A DNA stretch of 64,000 nt from an uncultured Elusimicrobia bacterium (GTDB lineage Bacteria; Elusimicrobiota; Elusimicrobia; Elusimicrobiales; UBA9959): positions 16,812 to 80,811 of the forward strand of contig CAIXBR010000117.1 of NCBI GenBank assembly GCA_903917735.1. Direction: 5' to 3'. Numbering within the stretch: the first letter of the stretch is position 1; each line of letters starts with the position of its first letter. The position numbers and the translations under genes are program-made. The notes beneath the pieces are model-generated. The model made no database searches. It had not been told where the DNA came from and saw only the letters and a list, made by a program, of their open reading frames with translations. Shown here piece by piece: positions 8,949 through 17,510 of the stretch.

Positions 8949-9521
8949 TTATTTCCCGGCGGCCAAAGCGTCCTCTGCCAGCTCGCAGATTATGTGCGCG
9001 GCGAGGATGTGCATTTCCTGCACGCGGGGGGTATCCGTCTCGGGCGCCAGGAAAGCCAGGTCGCAATGGGGAAGGATGGCGCCGCCTTTCTTGCCGAAAA
9101 ATCCGACCACGGTCAGACCGCACTCTTTAGCTTTAACGGCCGCCTTCAGCACGTTGGGGCTCGATCCCGAAGTGGAGATCGCTATCAGCAGGTCGCCTTT
9201 ACGCCCCAAAGCCTCGACCTGCCGCTCGAAAATACTGTCAAAACCGTAATCGTTGCCGATGCTGGTAAGTATGGAAGTATCCGTGGTCAGCGCTACGGCT
9301 CCTATAGCCCGCCGTTCCTTCTTGAAGCGTCCGACCAGCTCGGCGGCGATGTGCTGGCTGTCGGCCGCGGAACCGCCGTTGCCGCAGACCAGTATCTTAC
9401 CTCCGGAAAGAACGGTTCCGGACACGGCTTCGGCTATCGCCCTGACCGCGGAGGTGTCGGCGGCCAGAGCGGAGGCCGCGGCTATATGACGGGAGATGGC
9501 GGAGGAGATCTTGTCTTCCAT
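8949..9521 (-). CDS. gmhA: SIS-domain sedoheptulose 7-phosphate isomerase (GmhA-like)
   Basis: 190 residues. The phosphosugar-binding segments [22 protein letters not shown] (about residue 44) and [13 protein letters not shown] (about 115) are characteristic of GmhA, which makes D-glycero-D-manno-heptose 7-phosphate for lipopolysaccharide core or S-layer sugars. It is fitted between pyrH and frr, an unusual neighbour for those genes, and its start is one base from the pyrH stop, so it has been built into the operon. Other heptose genes are not in the window; DiaA-like SIS proteins are a less likely alternative because the GmhA residues are well conserved. Confidence 0.85.
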   Translation of the reverse strand: MEDKISSAISRHIAAASALAADTSAVRAIAEAVSGTVLSGGKILVCGNGGSAADSQHIAAELVGRFKKERRAIGAVALTTDTSILTSIGNDYGFDSIFERQVEALGRKGDLLIAISTSGSSPNVLKAAVKAKECGLTVVGFFGKKGGAILPHCDLAFLAPETDTPRVQEMHILAAHIICELAEDALAAGK

Positions 9522-9522
9522 A

Positions 9523-10227
9523 TCAGTGTATCAGCGTGCCGGTCTGTTCTCCGGCCATGGCCCTGCGTATGTTGCCCGGGGTATGCAGGTTGAAAACAAG
9601 TATAGGGATGTGATTTTCCATGCAGAGCGTCAGCGCGCTCGCATCCATGAACTTAAGGCCTTTGCTTATGGCGGACATGTAGGTGATGTCCTTTATCAGC
9701 TTGGCCTTGGGGTCCTTCTTGGGGTCTCCTGTGTAGACGCCGTCCACCTGGGTGGCCTTGAAGATGATGTCGGCGTTCATTTCGGCCGCGCGCAGGGCGG
9801 CGGCGGTGTCCGTGGTGAAATAGGGGTTGCCGGTGCCGCCGGCGAAAATCACAACGCGGTCCTTCTCCAGGTGACGGAGCGCACGGCGGCGGATGAAGGG
9901 CTCGGCCAGCCGGGAGATCTCTATCGAAGTCTGCACGCGGGTGGAAACGCCCTCGTGCTCCAGCGCCGACTGCAGAGCCATCGCGTTTATGATGGTGGCC
10001 AGCATTCCCATGTTGTCCGAGGTGACGCGGTCTATCATGCCGTTGCCGTCGCGGGCTCCGCGCCAGATATTGCCGCCGCCTATGACCAGCGCCAGGTGCG
10101 TGCCGCGCCTGAGGCCTTTGGCTATTTCTTTTGCGATGAAAGTGAGGGAGGGGGGGTTTATGGAACGGCTGTCGCCGGGGGAACCGAGGGCCTCGCCGGA
10201 AAGCTTGAGCAGTACGCGTTTGTACAT
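9523..10227 (-). CDS. pyrH: Uridylate kinase
   Basis: 234 residues. [15 protein letters not shown] at the N-terminus and the amino-acid-kinase fold motifs IGGGNIWRG and [17 protein letters not shown] identify bacterial UMP kinase, which makes UDP from UMP and ATP. The order rpsB-tsf-pyrH-frr, interrupted only by gmhA, is the standard one. Confidence 0.97.
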   Translation of the reverse strand: MYKRVLLKLSGEALGSPGDSRSINPPSLTFIAKEIAKGLRRGTHLALVIGGGNIWRGARDGNGMIDRVTSDNMGMLATIINAMALQSALEHEGVSTRVQTSIEISRLAEPFIRRRALRHLEKDRVVIFAGGTGNPYFTTDTAAALRAAEMNADIIFKATQVDGVYTGDPKKDPKAKLIKDITYMSAISKGLKFMDASALTLCMENHIPILVFNLHTPGNIRRAMAGEQTGTLIH

Positions 10228-10251
10228 AAACCTCCAGTGCAGCGGAAAGAT

Positions 10252-10281
10252 CGCCGCCGAGGCTTTACAACCCCGGCGGCG
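10252..10281 (-). other. Intergenic hairpin between tsf and pyrH
   Basis: CGCCGCCG (10252-10259) and CGGCGGCG (10274-10281) form an 8-bp stem in the 66-base gap between tsf and pyrH. No T-run follows on the minus strand, so it is more likely an mRNA-stability or processing structure than a terminator. Confidence 0.4.
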
Positions 10282-10293
10282 TTTACAGCGGTA

Positions 10294-11199
10294 TTATTCT
10301 ATTCCGACCAGATAACAGTTGAAGCGCGTCACGGCGACGTTGCCGCCGAGCTTGGTTCCCAGGTTCTTTACAACCTGGGTGACGCTCAGTTTGGAATCGC
10401 GGATGAAGGCCTGTTCGAGCAGGCAGTTTTCCTGGAAGAACTTGTTGACGCGGCCGTCCAGCATCTTCACAATGGTTTCAGGGGTCTTGGCCTTGAAGGG
10501 CTTGCTGCCCTCGGCGGCGATGGCCTTGGCGGTCTCTTCGTCCTTCTCCATCTTGGCCTTGTATATCTCGCGCTCGCTGGCCACAAGGTCGGCGGGCACG
10601 TCCTCGCGCTTGAGGTACTTGGGGCTCATGGCCACGCTCTGCATGGCCAGCTCCTTGGCCAGGGTTTCAAGTTCGGCCTTGGCGGCGGCCATGTTGCCGT
10701 CGAAGGAAACCTCCACGATGGCGCCTTTGCGGTTGTCGTTGTGGACGTAATAGTTGGCGGCGGTATTGGCTTCGGTCTTGTAGACCACGCCGCGGCGGAT
10801 CTGCATGTTCTCACCCATCTTCATGGCCACGGCCTGCAGGCGCGCTTTGGCCGCTTCGCTCTCGGCCGGGTTGGCGAGCGCCGCGTCGGCGAGCATCTCG
10901 GCGGCCAGCGCGGCGGCGAAGGCGATCACGTCGGGGTTCTTCGCCACGAAGTCCGTCTCGCAATTGAGCTCAAGGAGGGAGCAGGCCTTGGCGTCGGCGG
11001 AGGTCTTGGCGACCACCACGCCTTCCTTCATGGCGCGGCCGGCGCGCTTGGCGAGGCCGGCCAGGCCTTTCTTGCGGAGGAGCTCCACCGCTTTCGCGAT
11101 GTCGCCGCCGGATTCGTTAAGGGCGCCCTTGCAGTCCATTATGCCCGCGCCTGTCTGGGTCCTGAGTATCATTACCTGTTCGCTGGTGATTGCTGCCAT
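10294..11199 (-). CDS. tsf: Elongation factor Ts
   Basis: 301 residues, close to the E. coli length. The N-terminal UBA-like domain (VMILRTQTGAGIMDCKGAL) and the TDFVAKN core motif that inserts into EF-Tu are present. EF-Ts exchanges GDP for GTP on EF-Tu. It follows rpsB after a 76-base gap containing a strong intrinsic terminator-like hairpin. Confidence 0.97.
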   Translation of the reverse strand: MAAITSEQVMILRTQTGAGIMDCKGALNESGGDIAKAVELLRKKGLAGLAKRAGRAMKEGVVVAKTSADAKACSLLELNCETDFVAKNPDVIAFAAALAAEMLADAALANPAESEAAKARLQAVAMKMGENMQIRRGVVYKTEANTAANYYVHNDNRKGAIVEVSFDGNMAAAKAELETLAKELAMQSVAMSPKYLKREDVPADLVASEREIYKAKMEKDEETAKAIAAEGSKPFKAKTPETIVKMLDGRVNKFFQENCLLEQAFIRDSKLSVTQVVKNLGTKLGGNVAVTRFNCYLVGIE

Positions 11200-11222
11200 A
11201 TTCGTGTTCTCCTTGGTGTCTT

Positions 11223-11257
11223 AAAAAAAGGGGCGCCGGCATAATAGCCGCCGCCCC
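11223..11257 (-). terminator. Intrinsic terminator or attenuator between rpsB and tsf
   Basis: On the minus strand an 11-bp stem with one mismatch (arms 11247-11257 and 11230-11240) and a TATTAT loop is followed directly by seven T (11229-11223). It lies inside the rpsB-tsf operon, so it probably lowers tsf and downstream expression relative to rpsB. Confidence 0.75.
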
Positions 11258-11275
11258 CGTGGTCAAGAAAAAAGC

Positions 11276-12109
11276 TTATTCTTCGGTCCTGACGGGCTCT
11301 TCGGCGGAGGCCTCTACGGCTGCCTGCTCCTGCTGGGCGTAAGCATCGCCTTCGGGCTGGGCTTCCCCGGCTTCTACGGCGGCGGCTTCCTGGGCCTGCT
11401 GATGCGCGGCGGCTTTCTCAGCCTCGGCTTCGGCGCGGCCGTCTATCACGGCATCGGCCATAGTGGCGCAGAAAAGCCTTATCGAACGGGCGGCGTCGTC
11501 GTTACCCGGGATGGGCCAGTCGAGCTGGTCGGGGTCGCAGTTGGTGTCGCAGACGCCGACTACGGGGATGTGGAGCTTGTGGGCTTCCTTAAGAGCGTTG
11601 GCTTCGTTGACCGGGTCCACGATGAACATGATGTCCGGCAGGGCGCGGAGGTTGCGGATGCCGCTCAGCAGCTTCACCAGGCGGGCCTTCTCCTTGCTCA
11701 GGCGGGAAACCTCTTTCTTGGACATGACCTTGAACAGGCCGTCATTCTCGAACTTCTCGAGCTCTTCGAGGCGCTTGAGGGACTTCTTCAGGGTCTCGAA
11801 ATTGGTAAGGGTGCCGCCCAGCCATTTTTCGTGCACGCAGGAGACTTCGGCGCGGACGGCTTCCTCGCGGATGATCTCTTTGGCCTGCTTCTTGGTGCCG
11901 ACGAAAAGGAAAGTCTTGCCCTGTTTCGCGGCGTCTTTAGTGAAGGTATAGGCCTTCTTAATTTCTTTTACGGTTTTCTGTAAATCCAGGATGTGGATGC
12001 CGTTGCGCTCACCGAATATATACCGGGCCATCTTGGGGTTCCACCTGTAGGTCTGGTGGCCGAAATGAACACCTGCTTCAAGCATGCTCTTCATCGTTAC
12101 GTTTAACAT
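11276..12109 (-). CDS. rpsB: Small ribosomal subunit protein S2, with acidic C-terminal tail
   Basis: 277 residues. The family start ([20 protein letters not shown]) and [26 protein letters not shown] are well conserved. The last 50 or so residues form an Ala/Glu/Gln-rich tail that many S2 proteins lack and which looks disordered. S2 binds the 30S subunit with S1. It is the first gene of the leftward run and has a good promoter 80 bases upstream. Confidence 0.97.
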   Translation of the reverse strand: MLNVTMKSMLEAGVHFGHQTYRWNPKMARYIFGERNGIHILDLQKTVKEIKKAYTFTKDAAKQGKTFLFVGTKKQAKEIIREEAVRAEVSCVHEKWLGGTLTNFETLKKSLKRLEELEKFENDGLFKVMSKKEVSRLSKEKARLVKLLSGIRNLRALPDIMFIVDPVNEANALKEAHKLHIPVVGVCDTNCDPDQLDWPIPGNDDAARSIRLFCATMADAVIDGRAEAEAEKAAAHQQAQEAAAVEAGEAQPEGDAYAQQEQAAVEASAEEPVRTEE

Positions 12110-12185
12110 TGTTTTTGCCTATCCTCCGTTTGATTTGCTGTTCGTTTCTTTTCCCGCCCTCAGGGAGCAGGATTTCAACGTACTT

Positions 12186-12215
12186 ATAATATCATATCAA
12201 GGCCGCCCCTTTCAA
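12186..12215 (-). promoter_or_regulatory. Sigma-70-type promoter of the rpsB operon
   Basis: On the minus strand TTGAAA (12215-12210), an 18-base spacer and TATTAT (12191-12186). Start of transcription would be about 12179, giving a leader of about 70 bases before rpsB. Position and match are good; not tested. Confidence 0.6.
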
Positions 12216-12258
12216 TGAGAGCGGTCCCGTATATGAGGAAAAACCGCGCCAGAACGGT

Positions 12259-12714
12259 TTATTTGGTGAAATCGAAGGTCTTGGGCGGCCTGGAGCCCCT
12301 AAAGACTATTTTTTTATCCTTCGATATGATGATAGTGACCGGCAAGCCCAGCACCCCGTATTTCTTAGCGACGGCCTTGTCCTTGTCAAGCACGACAAGG
12401 TATGGGTACTTGGTCTTCTTAACGAATTTGGAAGCTTTCTCCGCGTTATCGCCGACATTTACCCCTACGAACAGGACCTTGTCCGTGCCGGGCAGTTTTT
12501 TAAGCGCCGCCAGTTCGGGGACCTCCTCTTCGCAGGAAGTGCACCAGCGGGCCCAGAAGTTGAGCACCACGTACCCCCTGCCCAGGTTCTCCTCCAGCTT
12601 GAACTGCTTGCCGTCCAGCTGGGGCAGGGAGAAGTTCTCCACGGCGTCCTGCGCGGCATAAAGCAGGCAGCCGGCCGCAACCGCCGCGAACACCGCAACA
12701 ATTATCTTTTTCAT
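12259..12714 (-). CDS. TlpA/ResA-like periplasmic thioredoxin
   Basis: 151 residues. An N-terminal signal segment (KKIIVAVFAAVAAGCLLYAA; a lipobox-like AGC is possible but followed by LLYA, so a plain signal or anchor is as likely) precedes a thioredoxin fold with the active site NFWARWCTSCEEEVPEL and the cis-Pro loop LGLPVTIII. Such proteins keep cysteines of extracytoplasmic partners reduced or oxidised. It is the last gene of the operon with the CcdA/DsbD-like protein that would feed it electrons across the membrane. Partners are probably the cysteine-rich lipoprotein or the flavin-modified protein of the same operon (inference). Confidence 0.88.
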   Translation of the reverse strand: MKKIIVAVFAAVAAGCLLYAAQDAVENFSLPQLDGKQFKLEENLGRGYVVLNFWARWCTSCEEEVPELAALKKLPGTDKVLFVGVNVGDNAEKASKFVKKTKYPYLVVLDKDKAVAKKYGVLGLPVTIIISKDKKIVFRGSRPPKTFDFTK

Positions 12715-12728
12715 TATGCCTCCTTGAA

Positions 12729-13406
12729 CTAAGCCAGTTTTCCGGCAGCGTAAATAAAATAGATACCGGCGCCTATTATCAGGAACGCCAGCCCCTTCTT
12801 AACCTTCATCATCCACGCCCCTGACTTCGGGATGAAGCTGCCGGCGAAAAAGCCTATAACGAGCAGCGTACTACTCAGGCCCATCGAGAAAGTAAACAAC
12901 AGCATGGTGCCGGTGAAGACAGCTTTTTTGGCGGCTACGTACACCAGCAGGGTCGCCAGCACCGGGGCTGTGCACGGGGAAGCCACCAGGCCGGAGGTCA
13001 GCCCCATCACGAAAGGCCCGGCGAACGGAGACTTTTTTACGGACTCGGAAGCGAGCCCGGGAAGGTTCGGCATCGGTATGTAGTACCACTCCATCATACT
13101 GCCGCCGAGATAAAGGAGCAGCACGCCGAAAGCCAGGTAGACGTAGGTATTGGTGGTCAGTGAGCCGAACAGCGAGCCGGTCAGGGCCGCGGCCATACCG
13201 AGCGCGGAATAGACCAGCGCCATGCCCAGAACATACGCCAGGCTGGCCGCCAGGCGGCTGGAGACGCCGCCTTCGCGCGACCCCAGGTACCCTACGACTA
13301 TCGGCAGTATCGGGTATACGCAGGGCGTAAGCGACGTGAGCAGGCCGGAAACGTAGACGGCCAGGAAAGTGCCGATGGAAATTGTTTCAAGATTTATCTG
13401 CGGCAT
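12729..13406 (-). CDS. CcdA/DsbD-type transmembrane thiol-disulfide electron carrier
   Basis: 225 residues with six hydrophobic segments. The two cysteines of this family appear in symmetry-related motifs, LTSLTPCVYPILPI (about residue 28) and GLVASPCTAPVLATL (about 145). The family passes reducing equivalents from cytoplasmic thioredoxin to periplasmic thioredoxin-like proteins. The start lies inside the last 20 bases of apbE with AGGAG in front, and a TlpA-like protein follows after 14 bases; together these supply an extracytoplasmic reduction path. Confidence 0.9.
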   Translation of the reverse strand: MPQINLETISIGTFLAVYVSGLLTSLTPCVYPILPIVVGYLGSREGGVSSRLAASLAYVLGMALVYSALGMAAALTGSLFGSLTTNTYVYLAFGVLLLYLGGSMMEWYYIPMPNLPGLASESVKKSPFAGPFVMGLTSGLVASPCTAPVLATLLVYVAAKKAVFTGTMLLFTFSMGLSSTLLVIGFFAGSFIPKSGAWMMKVKKGLAFLIIGAGIYFIYAAGKLA

Positions 13407-14358
13407 AAGAGGGAACTCCTATATATTCTGCGGTCTTCAGGTTACAGTTTATGACCGCCCCCGAAGAGGCGATTATGACCCCGGAGGCGTCGCGGCGCCG
13501 GTGCAGAAATTCCGCGCCTTCCTCCGGGCCCAGCGCCATCGCCGAGATCGTATAGGAGTTGGCTAGCGCGGCGGTGGAGGCCAGGACCGTAACGCTGGCT
13601 ATGTCCTCCCGGACGCCACCGGTGCGCGCGTCGATTATATGATGGTACTTTTTTCCGCGGTGTATAAAATAGCGCGCGTAGTCCCCGGAAGTTACGAGCG
13701 CGCCGCGCTTCAGCTCCATAAAACCGGCCGCCCTGTCGTCGCCGGAAAAAGGGTTCTTCACGGCCACGCGCCAGGGGCGCGGGGCTGAGGGGGAGGACGA
13801 GACGCGCAGGTCCCCGGCCCCGTTTACGCAGAAGCTCTCCACCCCCAAGTCCGCCAGCACGCGGCAGGCCCTGTCCACGCCGTAGCCCTTCCCGATGGAA
13901 CCCAGCCCTATGCGCATGCCTTTTTCCGGCAGGCGTATCGCGCAGGCAGCGTGGTTCATCTCAACCTTGGAATGGTCCACCAGCCGCAGCGCCTTCGCTA
14001 TAGCCGCCTCGGCGGGGGGAACTTCGGTACGGAAAGCCTCACGCCACAGCAGGCCGACCGCGCCAAAGGTTATGTCGAACGCGCCGCCGGCTTGGCGGCA
14101 TATGCCGAGGGAAAAATCGATAAGGTCGAATAATTCCGGGGTCACCGCCACGGGAGCACCGCCGGCAGACGCGTTAAGGGCGTTAAGAGGGCTGTCACGG
14201 AAATCGGTGAGCAGGTTTTCTACCCGCTCCACCTCGGCGTAAGCCGTAAGCACGGCGGTCTCCAGCGCCGAAGCGCCGGCGCGCGAGCCGCCCGGATAGG
14301 CGCTTATCTCGAAGGGGGACCCCATACAGGTCCTGGCTATAACTAAAGGTCCGGTCAT
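13387..14358 (-). CDS. apbE: FAD:protein FMN transferase (ApbE-like)
   Basis: 323 residues. Family motifs are IGLGSIGKGYGVDRA (about residue 170), VNGAGDLR and HHIIDARTGG (about 238), which bind FAD and magnesium. ApbE moves FMN from FAD onto a Thr/Ser of target proteins outside the cytoplasm. No clear signal peptide or lipobox is seen at the N-terminus (MTGPLVIARTCMGSPFEIS), which is unusual because most ApbE proteins are exported; the enzyme may act before export. Its ATG shares one base with the DUF3570 stop. No obvious FMN-bind or RnfG/NqrC target lies in the window. Confidence 0.92.
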   Translation of the reverse strand: MTGPLVIARTCMGSPFEISAYPGGSRAGASALETAVLTAYAEVERVENLLTDFRDSPLNALNASAGGAPVAVTPELFDLIDFSLGICRQAGGAFDITFGAVGLLWREAFRTEVPPAEAAIAKALRLVDHSKVEMNHAACAIRLPEKGMRIGLGSIGKGYGVDRACRVLADLGVESFCVNGAGDLRVSSSPSAPRPWRVAVKNPFSGDDRAAGFMELKRGALVTSGDYARYFIHRGKKYHHIIDARTGGVREDIASVTVLASTAALANSYTISAMALGPEEGAEFLHRRRDASGVIIASSGAVINCNLKTAEYIGVPSYAADKS

Positions 14359-15527
14359 CAGAATTTAGCGGTCAGCGAGGCCTGTAAGACCAGCGCCTGC
14401 AGGCCGTTGGAGCGCTTGTAATATATCGCGGTGCCGCCCAGTTCCCAGGCGGCCTCGTCCGCGGCCGGCTCCCAGGTGTAGCTGAACTGGACGCCACCCT
14501 CGTTGGCTGTGAACCTGGAGAGGTCCGAATCCGAGGTCATGTTAGGCTGCATCACGAAGAAAGAATCCGCGTAATATTTGGCCGGCGTCTGCGAGTAGTG
14601 CCGGTAAAGCGCGCGAAAGACGCCTTTCTCGTCGGAGAAAGCAAGCGCCAGCGAGGGCTCCCAGGTATTCGAGCGTATAGCCCAGCTGTCCGTGTAATAG
14701 CGGTAGTCAAGGTGGAAGGCGAGGTTCCCGCTGAGGCTGCGCACGTAGCGCGCGTTGGCCGTCCACTTGTTCCTGCTCTGCGGCAGCACTTCTTCGGCGC
14801 GGTCGGTAACGGCCGTGCCGGTGCTTACGGTATTGCGCGACCCCTCCAGGTAGCCTCCCTGTCGGGTATAGCTGATCCCGCCCAGGACCATATCCCGTTC
14901 ACTAAGCAGCTGGGTAGCGCTGACGTTCACCGAATTGGTGGTCTTGGACTTGAAGCCGGCGAACTCTCCCTTTGCAATATCCCAGGGGTCTGCGGCATCC
15001 GAGAAATGAAAGACCCCGGCCGAAAGCACGAAGTTATCCTCGGCGAAGAATTTCTGCACGTTCAGCCCGCCGTGGATTGACCGGTAGGAAAGCTCGCCGG
15101 AATAGCCGGCGGTCGGAGTGAAAGCCCACGAGCCTATCCTCTTGGAATAGCCCGCATCCGCGCCTACGCGGGTCTGCCAGCCTCCGCCCCCGCCGCCTTC
15201 GTCCCCGCTGCCGTCGCCGCTTTTTTTGTGCACCGAGGCGGAAGCTCCCGTCCCGGTGTCGAAAGCCTTGTTGGAGGCGGAGCTTAAAGCGTCTGCTACC
15301 ACGCTGCCGAAGACGCTGGTATCATGGTCTATCTGGGAATTTATATAAAGTACGGGCTCGTAAAGGGACAGGGCCTGGTCGCCGGAGCCGTCGTAGGACT
15401 GCCTGCCTCCGTGACCGCTCTGGTACATGGAGTTGACCACGAAATCCAGGTCCGTCTTGGCAAAAGCCGTTCTTTCCAGGCAGACGGCAAGCGCGGCTGT
15501 AAGAAGATATTTTCTAATTGCAGCCAC
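14358..15527 (-). CDS. DUF3570 family protein, predicted outer-membrane barrel
   Basis: 389 residues starting at GTG, with GGAGG of the start site located inside the end of the preceding gene. It has a signal peptide (LLTAALAVCLERTAFA) followed by alternating hydrophobic/polar strands rich in Tyr, Ser and Gly and an aromatic C-terminus (LQASLTAKF), the pattern of an outer-membrane beta-barrel. A glycine run (EGGGGGGWQ, about residue 115) may be a flexible loop. The resemblance to DUF3570 is from overall pattern and gene context (next to DUF4266 and ApbE). Its function is unknown. Confidence 0.75.
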   Translation of the reverse strand: MAAIRKYLLTAALAVCLERTAFAKTDLDFVVNSMYQSGHGGRQSYDGSGDQALSLYEPVLYINSQIDHDTSVFGSVVADALSSASNKAFDTGTGASASVHKKSGDGSGDEGGGGGGWQTRVGADAGYSKRIGSWAFTPTAGYSGELSYRSIHGGLNVQKFFAEDNFVLSAGVFHFSDAADPWDIAKGEFAGFKSKTTNSVNVSATQLLSERDMVLGGISYTRQGGYLEGSRNTVSTGTAVTDRAEEVLPQSRNKWTANARYVRSLSGNLAFHLDYRYYTDSWAIRSNTWEPSLALAFSDEKGVFRALYRHYSQTPAKYYADSFFVMQPNMTSDSDLSRFTANEGGVQFSYTWEPAADEAAWELGGTAIYYKRSNGLQALVLQASLTAKF

Positions 15528-15732
15528 AGCCGCCTCCCGCGCTCTGGCCTACGCCGCCGGAGGAGCCTTCACGTATGGAATGGAAATCGTTCAGGAAAGC
15601 CTGGCGGTTCCCCATCGGCTCGAACTGCATGATCTGCTTTGAAAGGGTTTCCCGGTCCACCTGGTGCACCATCGTACACCCGCAAGCCAGCGCGGAGAGC
15701 GCGGCCAAAAGCAACACTTTAATATCAAGCAC
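15514..15732 (-). CDS. Small DUF4266-like lipoprotein with Cys-rich tail
   Basis: 72 residues, starting at GTG six bases after GGAGG. The signal segment IKVLLLAALSALACGC ends in cysteines suited to lipid attachment. The mature part has the short QVDRETLSKQIMQFEP block typical of DUF4266 and ends in a Gly/Cys tail, GGGCGCN. It overlaps the DUF3570 gene by 14 bases and is the first gene of the five-gene operon. The tail cysteines are candidates for metal binding or for redox exchange with the TlpA-like protein; this is inference. Confidence 0.75.
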   Translation of the reverse strand: MLDIKVLLLAALSALACGCTMVHQVDRETLSKQIMQFEPMGNRQAFLNDFHSIREGSSGGVGQSAGGGCGCN

Positions 15733-15805
15733 CCTGAACCTCCAAACCGGTATTTTTATTTTATAGAAAGTAGTTTATTATAGTACATTCGACTCCCTGC
15801 AGCTT
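15733..15805 (-). promoter_or_regulatory. Probable promoter region of the DUF4266 operon
   Basis: On the minus strand the gap holds TGTACTATAAT (a -10 TATAAT near 15776-15781). No good -35 hexamer is visible at the standard distance. The gap is divergent with nadE, which has its own promoter. Confidence 0.35.
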
Positions 15806-15835
15806 TTTACACTGTAACCTCTTATTTTCTATACT
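15806..15835 (+). promoter_or_regulatory. Sigma-70-type promoter of nadE
   Basis: TTTACA (15806-15811), an 18-base spacer and TATACT (15830-15835). Transcription would start about 15842, some 18 bases before the nadE ATG, which has only a weak ribosome site. Confidence 0.55.
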
Positions 15836-15859
15836 TGTATTCAGCGAAAGCCGAAAATT

Positions 15860-17503
15860 ATGAAAATAGCCATCGCCCAGATAAACCCGAAAGTGGGGGA
15901 CATCGCAGGGAACGCCGCCTTGGTGGAAGCTTTCGCGCGCCGGGCCGAGGCCGCCGGCGCGGACCTAGCCGTCTTCCCGGAACTGGCGCTGACCGGCTAC
16001 CCGCCGCTGGACCTGGTAGAAAAAAAAGATTTTATAGAAGACAACCTGCGCGCCCTGAAGCATCTGGCCGGGCTTAAGCTTAAAACCGCGCTGGCGGTCG
16101 GCTTCGTGGACCGGAACCCGGCTAAAAAGGGTAAGGCGCTGCTCAACTCCGTGGCCCTGCTGCACTCCGGCCGGATAGCCGCTAAAAGAGCGAAATCCCT
16201 GCTGCCCACCTACGACATTTTCGACGAGGCGCGCTACTTCGAACCCGCGTCGGAGAACAAGCCGGTAAAATTCGGCGGCGCCACGCTGGGCTTGACCATA
16301 TGCGAGGACATCTGGGCCGGGACCACCCTCCTTCCCAGCCGCCTGCTCTACCGGAACAACCCGGCAAGAACTCTTTGCGCGGCAAAGGCCTCCGTGGTCA
16401 TAAACGTCTCGGCCTCCCCTTTTTACAGGGGGAAGAGCGAAAGACGCCTGAAGATACTTTCCAGGCTGGCGCGCAAGATGAACGCCTTCATAATTTACGC
16501 CAACCAGGTTGGCGCGAACGACGAGCTGATCTTCGACGGCAACAGCTTCGCGCTTTCGCCCTCCGGCAAAGTTCTGGCGAGGGCGAAAAGTTTTGAGGAA
16601 GACCTGCTGCTGATCGATACCGGGGCGGCGCCGGTCCGCGCGGCCGCCGGCAAGGACGCCGACGGGGAGATCTGCGCGGCATTGACGCTCGGACTCAGGG
16701 ATTATTTCGGGAAAATGGGCTTTAAAAAAGCCGTGCTTGGCCTGAGCGGGGGGATAGATTCCGCGGTCGTGGCCGCCCTGGCGGCCAGGGCGCTGGGCCC
16801 GGAAAACGTGACCGGCGTACTGATGCCCTCGGAATATACTTCCGGCCGGAGCTGCGACGACGCGCTGGCTATAGCCCGCAACCTCGGCATCAAGACCATG
16901 ACCGTGCCGATAAAGAACATTTACCGGGCCTTCCTTAAAGAGCTGTCAGCCGGACAGCCCGGTGGGGAAGTTTCGCTTACCATGCAGAACCTGCAGGCCC
17001 GCTCCAGGGGCAGCATACTTATGGCCCTAGCCAACGCCAACAACTGGCTGGCCCTGACCACGGGCAACAAGTCGGAGATAGCGGTAGGCTACTGCACCCT
17101 CTACGGGGACACCGCCGGCGCCATAGCGCCGATAACCGACCTGCTGAAGACCGAGGTCTACAGGCTGGCGGCCTACCTGAACAGGGGAGGGGTGATCATC
17201 CCCCGGGCCGTCATAAAGCGGCCGCCCACGGCCGAGCTCAAACCCGGTCAGAAAGACCAGGACGACCTGCCTCCTTACAAGACGCTGGACGAGATAATAC
17301 GTCTCTACATGGAGGAGAACCGCTCTCCGCGCGAAATAATAAACCGCGGCTTCAAAAGGGAACTGGTACTTTCCATACTAAAGCGCGTAGAGGCCAACGA
17401 GTACAAGCGCAAGCAGCTCCCGATAGGCCTTAAGGTCACTGAGAAGTCCTTCGGCTACGGCAGAAAAATGCCCATAGTAAAATCAGTAGCCTTCATAGAG
17501 TAG
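15860..17503 (+). CDS. nadE: Glutamine-dependent NAD+ synthetase
   Basis: 547 residues in two domains. The N-terminal nitrilase-type glutaminase (residues 1-265) has the glutamate of VFPELALTGYPPLDL, a lysine near KSLLPTYDIFDE and the nucleophile cysteine in LTICEDIW. The C-terminal synthetase (275-547) has the ATP-pyrophosphatase loop GLSGGIDSAVVAALAA and TGNKSEIAVGYCTLYGD. It makes NAD+ from deamido-NAD+ with ammonia channelled from glutamine. An outer-membrane protein gene follows after 7 bases. Confidence 0.97.
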   Translation: MKIAIAQINPKVGDIAGNAALVEAFARRAEAAGADLAVFPELALTGYPPLDLVEKKDFIEDNLRALKHLAGLKLKTALAVGFVDRNPAKKGKALLNSVALLHSGRIAAKRAKSLLPTYDIFDEARYFEPASENKPVKFGGATLGLTICEDIWAGTTLLPSRLLYRNNPARTLCAAKASVVINVSASPFYRGKSERRLKILSRLARKMNAFIIYANQVGANDELIFDGNSFALSPSGKVLARAKSFEEDLLLIDTGAAPVRAAAGKDADGEICAALTLGLRDYFGKMGFKKAVLGLSGGIDSAVVAALAARALGPENVTGVLMPSEYTSGRSCDDALAIARNLGIKTMTVPIKNIYRAFLKELSAGQPGGEVSLTMQNLQARSRGSILMALANANNWLALTTGNKSEIAVGYCTLYGDTAGAIAPITDLLKTEVYRLAAYLNRGGVIIPRAVIKRPPTAELKPGQKDQDDLPPYKTLDEIIRLYMEENRSPREIINRGFKRELVLSILKRVEANEYKRKQLPIGLKVTEKSFGYGRKMPIVKSVAFIE

Positions 17504-17510
17504 TTCCTAA

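Noticed and set aside
9496..11244. 582-codon plus-strand ORF opposite pyrH and tsf
   Set aside because: It lies entirely over two strongly conserved minus-strand genes; long antisense frames are expected in GC-rich DNA. Its His/Gly/Val-rich product has no recognisable domain.
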